This document shows, one piece after another, positions 23,951 to 31,646 of a stretch of 31,646 bases of DNA. A model generated the notes under the pieces. The model was not told the origin of the DNA, did not search any database, and was given only the letters and a program-made list of their open reading frames with translations. The DNA is taken from assembly GCA_965365445.1 (NCBI GenBank), contig CBDUBS010000017.1, forward strand, positions 1 to 31,646, written 5' to 3'. Within the stretch, counting starts at the first letter, position 1. Each line of letters begins with the position of its first letter. The stretch is from CBDUBS01 sp965365445 (GTDB lineage Bacteria > Bacteroidota > Rhodothermia > Rhodothermales > DASSAV01). The position numbers were made by a program, and so were the translations under genes.

Positions 23951-25540
23951 TTACACGCTTACGGATCGGATCTTTTCCACGCCCTGGATGGCTCCGATCC
24001 GGGCGAGCACCTCGTCGGGGGGTTGCTCGTCCACGCTGATTACCGTAAGGGCCATCGAGCCCTTTTCCGTCCGGCCCAGGGCAAGGGCGCCGATATTGAT
24101 TCCGGCTTCCGCAAGCACCGACGAAACCGAAGCCAGCATACCGGGCCGGTCGACGTTTTTGTAGAACAGCAAAAAGCCCTCCGGCGCTACTTCCAGCGAG
24201 TACTCGTTGAGTTGCACCAGCCGGCTTTCGTTCTCTCCGAAAAGGGTGCCGGCAGCCAGGTATTTCTCCCCCTCGGACTTCACACTGACCTCGATCAGGT
24301 TGGTATACGTGCCGGTTTCGGTATCGCGCTGCTCCTCGATGCGCAGGCCCATTTCCTCGGCCAGAATCGGCGCATTGATGAGGTTGACAGGGCCGCTTCG
24401 CCACAGGCTGAGCAGTCCCTTCAGGGCCGAAATGGTCAACACCTCGGCGTAGCGGCGCGGAACCTCGCCGCGGCAGCGGACGCTTACGCTGCGCACGTTT
24501 CCCTCGATGACCTGTCCGACGAGCCGGCCCAACTTTTCTGCCAGCACGAGGTACGGCTGCACCTCGCGCTGGGCGGCCATTTTGATGGCCGCGCCGTTGA
24601 CGGGGGTGAGCACGGGCTTGCCCTGTATGGCCATAATGACCTGCTCCGTAATCTGCCGGGCCACCTTTTCCTGCGCTTCTTCGGTAGAAGCCGCTATGTG
24701 CGGCGTCGCCACGACGTTCGGATGCTGGATGAGGCGCTCCAGCGCGGCCGGAGGCGGCTCTTTCGAGTAAACGTCCAGGGCCGCCCCGCCGCATTGCCCG
24801 CTTTCGAGGGCTTCCAGCAGGGCGTCCTCGTCCACGATGCCGCCCCGGGCGCAATTGACCACCCGGACGCCCGGCTTGCATTTCGCCAGGGTAGCCCGGT
24901 TGAGCAGCCCCCGCGTGGCATCGTTCAACGGCGTATGGAACGTGATGAAGTCGCTTTCGGCGTAGATGGCATCCAGCGGAACAAGCCGGATACCCATCCG
25001 CTCAGCCGCTTCCGGCGAGAGCATCGGGTCGTAGCCGAGGAGCGTCATCCCGAAGCTTTTCATGCGTTCGGCCACCGTCCGCCCGATCTTGCCGATGCCC
25101 ACGATGCCGAGCGTTTTCTCGAACACCTCCGATCCGGTAAACGTTTTCCGGTCCCACTTGCCGGCCCGCAGCGAAGCATTGGCCTGCGGAATCCGCCGGG
25201 AGAGGCTGAGCAGCATGGCGCAGGTATGCTCCGCGGTGGAAATGGTGTTGCCGTCCGGCGCGTTGATGACCAGCACGCCCCGGCGCGTGGCGGCCTCCAG
25301 ATCGACGTTGTCCACGCCCACGCCGGCCCGGCCGATTACGACGAGGCGCTCGCTCGCTTCGATGAGATCGGCGGTGATCTGCGTACCGCTGCGTATGACC
25401 CATCCGTCGGCCTGCCGCACGATGCTCCGTAATTCCTCGTGGCTGCGTTTAACCTGCACGTCGGCACGGATGCCGTTGCGTTCCAGCATGTCGATGCAAA
25501 CCGGATCGACGGGGTCGGTAATCAGAACGGTTGGGGCCAT
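23951..25540 (-). CDS. serA: D-3-phosphoglycerate dehydrogenase, long type
   Basis: A 529-residue enzyme oxidising 3-phosphoglycerate, the first step of serine synthesis. The substrate-binding half starts at VLITDPVD and continues with RAGVGVDNVDLEAATRRGVLVINAP; the NAD-binding motif is TLGIVGIGKIGRTVAERM; catalytic residues are seen in NCARGGIVDEDALLEAL and PHIAASTEEAQ. An intervening ASB domain and a C-terminal ACT domain (about 455-529, LLFYKNVDRPGMLASVSSVL) suggest serine feedback control, as in the long mycobacterial-type SerA. The frame is open 57 codons further upstream, but the ATG at 25540 gives the family N terminus. It is the last gene of the minus-strand series. Confidence 0.96.
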   Translation of the reverse strand: MAPTVLITDPVDPVCIDMLERNGIRADVQVKRSHEELRSIVRQADGWVIRSGTQITADLIEASERLVVIGRAGVGVDNVDLEAATRRGVLVINAPDGNTISTAEHTCAMLLSLSRRIPQANASLRAGKWDRKTFTGSEVFEKTLGIVGIGKIGRTVAERMKSFGMTLLGYDPMLSPEAAERMGIRLVPLDAIYAESDFITFHTPLNDATRGLLNRATLAKCKPGVRVVNCARGGIVDEDALLEALESGQCGGAALDVYSKEPPPAALERLIQHPNVVATPHIAASTEEAQEKVARQITEQVIMAIQGKPVLTPVNGAAIKMAAQREVQPYLVLAEKLGRLVGQVIEGNVRSVSVRCRGEVPRRYAEVLTISALKGLLSLWRSGPVNLINAPILAEEMGLRIEEQRDTETGTYTNLIEVSVKSEGEKYLAAGTLFGENESRLVQLNEYSLEVAPEGFLLFYKNVDRPGMLASVSSVLAEAGINIGALALGRTEKGSMALTVISVDEQPPDEVLARIGAIQGVEKIRSVSV

Positions 25541-25674
25541 GTTCGGAAAAGGGTTGATATCCGCCGGGAACGCGCGTGCCGCTATAAGGGGGCGGGGTGG
25601 TTCACTACAAGTAAGTCCAAACGGAAGATTAGAATAAGAAACGAAAAGAAGAAGTGAATACGGGTCGAAAATAC

Positions 25675-26268
25675 TTAACGCCGGCCCGCGTGCAGGTCGA
25701 TCCACTCCCACAGTTCTTCTCGCCCGCGCTTTTCGGTCGAAGAAGAGAGGACGATGGGCACCTCCATCCCGAATCCCGCCAGCGTTTTTCGGACCTGAGC
25801 CGCACTTTTCGGGAGGGTGTTGGCGGAAAGTTTATCGGTTTTCGTCAGGACGATAAGGTAAGCCACCGAACGGCCTTTCATGAGCTGCATCACGTCCTCG
25901 TCGAGCGCCGTGGGAGCGTGGCGGGCATCGACCAGGTGGAAAGCCGCCCGGAGTTGCGGGCGTTCCGTCAGGTACCGGCCGATGAACCGGCCCCAGCGCT
26001 CGCGCTCGGACCGGGCCGTTTTGGCATATCCGAAGCCCGGGACGTCTACCAGGTACAGGCCGTCCTGCACGAGGTAATAATTGAATTGCCGGGTCTTGCC
26101 GGGGGTGCCGCTCGTGTGGGCTAGCGCCTTGCGTCCGACGAGCATGTTGAGCAGCGAGCTTTTGCCTACGTTGGACCGCCCGATGAACGCCACCTCAGGG
26201 AGTTCCCCCTCCGGCAGGTCGCTCCAACTTGCCGCCCCGCGCACGAACCGTACATCGTCGGCATTCAT
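25675..26268 (-). CDS. engB: Ribosome biogenesis GTPase EngB (YihA/YsxC)
   Basis: A 197-residue GTPase needed for assembly of the large ribosomal subunit. Motifs: G1 GRSNVGKS (30-37), G2 region SGTPGKTR with Thr, G3 DVPG (75-78) in LVDVPGFGYAKT, and G4 TKTDK followed by the G5-like SSSTEKRG. Length and the PGFGYA signature are diagnostic. The start lies 6 bases after the sucD stop, so the two are probably co-transcribed. It is cytoplasmic. Confidence 0.97.
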   Translation of the reverse strand: MNADDVRFVRGAASWSDLPEGELPEVAFIGRSNVGKSSLLNMLVGRKALAHTSGTPGKTRQFNYYLVQDGLYLVDVPGFGYAKTARSERERWGRFIGRYLTERPQLRAAFHLVDARHAPTALDEDVMQLMKGRSVAYLIVLTKTDKLSANTLPKSAAQVRKTLAGFGMEVPIVLSSSTEKRGREELWEWIDLHAGRR

Positions 26269-26274
26269 AGGGGT

Positions 26275-27153
<879 letters not shown>

Positions 27154-27220
27154 ACCCTGTGTGGGCTATGGAACGAATGAGAAGGCGATCCGGGCGCGAC
27201 AGGGCGCCCGGCCCGGTAAG

Positions 27221-28780
<1,560 letters not shown>

Positions 28781-28885
28781 GACGTGTTATGGGACGAAGG
28801 TGGAAAAGGACCGCCGCGGCCTGACCGTCGGCAACGACTCGCAAGGTACGACCGGCCGGACCATAGTTGCACCCTCGCCGACCGC

Positions 28886-29140
28886 TTACCTGCGCTCCTC
28901 CCGGGGCGGCTCGACGGGCTGCGCTTCCCGGTGGGGCGCGTCGTAGGCGCCGGCCGGGGGCCTCGGCGGGTCCAGACGCGCCGGGGGCTCCGGGTCGTCC
29001 TTCGTCATCCCGGAGGTGGCGTCCTTGAACTCCCGAATGCCCTTACCCAGCCCCCGGGCGATCTCAGGGATACGCTTGGCCCCGAAGAGAATCACCACCA
29101 CGAAAAAAATGATCATCAATTCCTGCCAGCCGAGACCCAT
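28886..29140 (-). CDS. tatA: Sec-independent translocase subunit TatA
   Basis: An 84-residue protein with one N-terminal membrane helix (about 4-20, WQELMIIFFVVVILFG) followed by the FGAKRIPEIARGLGKGIREFK amphipathic segment, the TatA/E hallmark, and a Pro-rich polar tail. It forms the pore of the twin-arginine pathway for folded proteins. AGGTGG lies about 5 bases ahead of the ATG. No tatB or tatC is adjacent in the window. It is the most upstream gene of the minus-strand series with gatA. Confidence 0.93.
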   Translation of the reverse strand: MGLGWQELMIIFFVVVILFGAKRIPEIARGLGKGIREFKDATSGMTKDDPEPPARLDPPRPPAGAYDAPHREAQPVEPPREERR

Positions 29141-29337
29141 ATATCCACCTCTGAGGGGCTTACCAAACGTTTTCCTGCAAGCACCGACAACCTGTCGGCT
29201 TATGCGAAACGTATGGGGCCGGGTGGTGTTCCATGCGGTCCGCTGCTGCCTGTCTCCGCCGGAGGATTCCGGAAATATTTACGCATCCTCCCTTGAACTC
29301 CGGCCCGGCTGCCGTAAACTTCGTACGAAAAAGCCGT

Positions 29338-30402
29338 ATGTCCCTCTCTTCCAACGGCGCATCCCTCACGCGGGATACCCTCCTTTCCTGGCCGAAGGCC
29401 GAGTTGCACTGCCATCTCGACGGCTCGCTTCGCCTGGCCACCATGATCGACCTGGCCCGGTTGCAGGGTAAAACGGCCCTGCTACCCTCGGACCACGCTG
29501 AAGGACTCGAAACCATCCTCCGGCAGGTAGACGGTTCCGCCACGCTCGAAGCGTACCTCGCCTGGTTCCGGTATACCATTCCCCTGATGCAAACCCCGGA
29601 GGCACTCCGCCGAGTGGCCTACGAGTTAGCAGAGGACAACGCGCGCGAGAACGTCCGCTACCTGGAAGTGCGGTACGGACCCGTACTCCATACCGAAGAA
29701 GGCCTGAGCCTGGAAGCCGTCAACGAAGCGGTGCTTGACGGACTGAAAGCCGCCGAGCGGGATTGCGGCATCCGGACGGCGGTCATCGTATGCGGGTTGC
29801 GAGACCGGTTCGAGAGCGCTTCGCTTCGGCAGGCGGAACTGGCCGTATCCTACCGAAACAGAGGCGTCGTCGCGTTCGACCTGGCCGGCGGCGAAGCGGG
29901 CCACCCCCCGAAACACCACCTCCACGCGTTTTACTATGCCCGCAATCACCTGCTCAACCTGACGGTCCATGCCGGGGAGTCATGGGGCCCCGATTCGATT
30001 CATCAGGCCCTGTTTTTCTGCGGGGCCCATCGTATCGGGCACGGTACATCGCTTTTTCAGGACCCCGAGCTGATGCAGTATTTCGTGGATCACCAGATCC
30101 CGCTGGAAGTTTGCCCCACGAGCAACGTGCAGACCCATGTGGTCGAGAGCCTGGAAACGCATCCGCTCCGGTTGTATGCAGAGGCAGGCATCCCGGTGAC
30201 GATCAACACCGACAACCGCCTGTTCAGCCGTACGAGCGTCACCGAAGAACTCTGGCGGGTGCACACACAAACCGGGCTCGACGCGCCGGCCCTGCGGAAT
30301 ATCGTTCTGAACGGCTTCCGGGCGGCCTTCCTCCCGTGGGATGAAAAACAGGAGATCATCCGTACCGTTTCAACGGAGCTTCCGGAAGCCGTAAATTCCT
30401 GA
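29338..30402 (+). CDS. add: Adenosine deaminase family protein
   Basis: A 354-residue zinc hydrolase that deaminates adenosine or a related nucleoside. Zinc ligands His24 and His26 are in ELHCHLDGS, His211 and catalytic Glu214 in VHAGE, and Asp292 in INTDNRLFS; His235 in RIGHG is the base. The CPTSNVQT and TDNRL patterns are those of the actinobacterial-type Add rather than the TDDP of E. coli. The ATG at 29338 starts a family-like N terminus; the frame is open 35 codons further upstream without homologue-like sequence. Substrate could be adenosine, but aminofutalosine or adenine deaminases cannot be excluded from sequence alone. aroA follows after 28 bases. Confidence 0.9.
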   Translation: MSLSSNGASLTRDTLLSWPKAELHCHLDGSLRLATMIDLARLQGKTALLPSDHAEGLETILRQVDGSATLEAYLAWFRYTIPLMQTPEALRRVAYELAEDNARENVRYLEVRYGPVLHTEEGLSLEAVNEAVLDGLKAAERDCGIRTAVIVCGLRDRFESASLRQAELAVSYRNRGVVAFDLAGGEAGHPPKHHLHAFYYARNHLLNLTVHAGESWGPDSIHQALFFCGAHRIGHGTSLFQDPELMQYFVDHQIPLEVCPTSNVQTHVVESLETHPLRLYAEAGIPVTINTDNRLFSRTSVTEELWRVHTQTGLDAPALRNIVLNGFRAAFLPWDEKQEIIRTVSTELPEAVNS

Positions 30403-30430
30403 CGCCTGTTCAGCGTATCCGGAGCACCCC

Positions 30431-31646
30431 ATGACCACGATCTCTATCCGGCAAACCCGACGGGTTTCCGGCGCCGTCCATCTGCCTGCGGATAAATCCA
30501 TCGCACACCGGGCGGCGCTGCTTTCGGCGCTGGCGGAGGGTGCGTCTCGCATCGAGAACTACCCGGCCTCGGCCGACCCGCAATCGACCCTTTCCTGTCT
30601 CCGGCAGCTGGGCGTTTCCATCGTCGAACGCGGCGGCGTCCTGGAAGTCACGGGACGAGGGAAACAGGGACTTTCCGCCCCGGCCGAGCCGATTGATTGC
30701 GGCAACTCCGGCACCACCATGCGCCTTTTAGCCGGCATCCTCGCCGGGCAGCCGTTCGATTCCGAGCTCGTGGGGGATGCTTCGCTGAGCAGTCGCCCCA
30801 TGGGCCGCGCGGCAGACCCGCTGCGGCAGATGGGCGCACATGTCGAACTCACCGACGGCCATGCCCCGATAACCATCCGGGGCGGCCGGGCTCTGAAGGG
30901 TATCACCTACCCCCTGCCCGTGCCCTCCGCCCAGATCAAGTCGTGCGTGCTACTGGCCGGCCTGTATGCCGGGGGCGAAACCACCGTCATTGAAACCGTG
31001 CCCTCGCGCGATCATACGGAACGGATGCTCGGGCTGGATACGGTCGAGATCGGCCCGGAGCGCAGGCTGACCATCAGCCGCGCGCATCAGATCCCCGCGC
31101 GTACCTGGATCGTTCCGCGCGACTTTTCGGCGGCCGCCTTCTTCCTCGTGGCGGGGTCCATCGCCGGCGAAGGCCGCCTCGTGCTTCCCGATGTCGGGCT
31201 CAACCCTACCCGCACGGCGCTGCTCGACGTACTGCGAGCCATGGGCGCCCGGATTCACGTCACGGAGGAACGCGTCGTTGGCGGCGAGCCCATCGGCACA
31301 CTGACGGTCCTCCCCTCGGAGATGTACGGGGTACGGGTAGGCGGCGCTCTCATCCCGAATCTGATCGATGAAATCCCCGTGCTTGCCGTGGCGGCGGCTT
31401 TTGCCCGTGGGCGCACCGAAATCCGGGATGCCGCGGAGCTTCGCGTCAAGGAAACCGACCGCATTGCCGCCATGGCCCGGAACCTCGAAACGCTCGGCGC
31501 CGATGTGGACGTTTTCGACGACGGTCTGGCGGTAACCGGGGGCCGAACACTTATCGGAGCGACTGTGGACAGCTACGGCGACCACCGCATTGCTATGGCG
31601 ATGGCTGTGGCCGGTCTGGGAGCCGACGGCGAAACCGTGATCGAAG
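30431..31646 (+). CDS. aroA: EPSP synthase, 3' end cut by the window
   Basis: 405 complete codons from the ATG at 30431 run to the last base without a stop, so the gene continues beyond the window; usual length is about 430. The enzyme joins PEP to shikimate 3-phosphate. Visible: DKSIAHRAALLSA (21-33), DCGNSGTTMRLLAG (the PEP-binding NxGTxxR), SSRPMGR, VPSAQIKSCVLLAGL, SRDHTERML, DEIPVLAVAAAFA (catalytic Asp), LRVKETDRI, and SYGDHRIAMAMAVAG. One departure from the usual pattern is VPRDFSAAAFF, where most relatives have Gly instead of Arg before the Asp. It lies 28 bases after add in the same direction. Confidence 0.95.
   Translation, partial: MTTISIRQTRRVSGAVHLPADKSIAHRAALLSALAEGASRIENYPASADPQSTLSCLRQLGVSIVERGGVLEVTGRGKQGLSAPAEPIDCGNSGTTMRLLAGILAGQPFDSELVGDASLSSRPMGRAADPLRQMGAHVELTDGHAPITIRGGRALKGITYPLPVPSAQIKSCVLLAGLYAGGETTVIETVPSRDHTERMLGLDTVEIGPERRLTISRAHQIPARTWIVPRDFSAAAFFLVAGSIAGEGRLVLPDVGLNPTRTALLDVLRAMGARIHVTEERVVGGEPIGTLTVLPSEMYGVRVGGALIPNLIDEIPVLAVAAAFARGRTEIRDAAELRVKETDRIAAMARNLETLGADVDVFDDGLAVTGGRTLIGATVDSYGDHRIAMAMAVAGLGADGETVIE

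Noticed and set aside
29161..29337. Weak promoter-like AACGTTTG for tatA and hairpin CCGACA-ACC-TGTCGG
   Set aside because: The -33 partner is at the wrong distance and the hairpin has no T run; too weak to call.

Overview
This 31.6 kb window looks like ordinary chromosome from a GC-rich, Bacteroidota-allied Gram-negative bacterium, most likely of the Rhodothermota/Rhodothermales type. The evidence is a TonB-dependent receptor with an N-terminal carboxypeptidase-regulatory-like domain, a PorV/PorQ-type outer-membrane protein, a large exported protein ending in a T9SS-like C-terminal domain, a YpdA-family flavoprotein, a single-chain alpha2-type glycyl-tRNA synthetase, and a promoter matching the Bacteroidota consensus (TTG, 20 nt, TAnnTTTG). 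I see no tRNA or rRNA gene, CRISPR array, insertion sequence, phage gene or integration site. The taxonomic call is an inference from gene content.

Left part (1-7022): the 3' part of mpl (murein tripeptide recycling) meets a small lipoprotein gene tail to tail with one base between them. Then come glyS on the minus strand with its own terminator, two unrecognised plus-strand genes (a 156-aa soluble protein and a 365-aa four-helix membrane protein), and a rho-radC pair on the minus strand. A strong bidirectional terminator separates the membrane-protein gene from radC.

Middle part (7023-15224): a gene-poor 0.5 kb stretch precedes an alpha/beta hydrolase, a membrane-anchored MurF-like ligase and rnhB, which form a tight plus-strand cluster. 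aroK converges on rnhB with a 32-base overlap. Then follow truA, a 62-aa membrane peptide, arginine deiminase overlapping tadA by ATGA, and a YpdA-like reductase. Most are housekeeping genes of cell wall, RNA and amino-acid metabolism.

Surface operon (15229-23690, minus strand): a TonB-dependent receptor, an 1155-aa exported protein and a PorV-like barrel. The block has a clear promoter, a roughly 315-nt leader with a terminator-like hairpin, a GC-rich hairpin between genes 1 and 2, and a bidirectional terminator at its end. It is the most distinctive part of the window and the best candidate for an undescribed system. I would guess it handles or displays something at the outer membrane, but nothing in the sequence shows the substrate.

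Right part (23951-31646): the minus-strand series tatA-gatA-sucD-engB-serA, divergent from add and aroA, the latter cut by the window end. GatA carries a roughly 40-residue charged helical insertion resembling a UVR motif. Coordinates of starts were chosen by homologue-like N termini and signal peptides and may be off by a few codons where noted.
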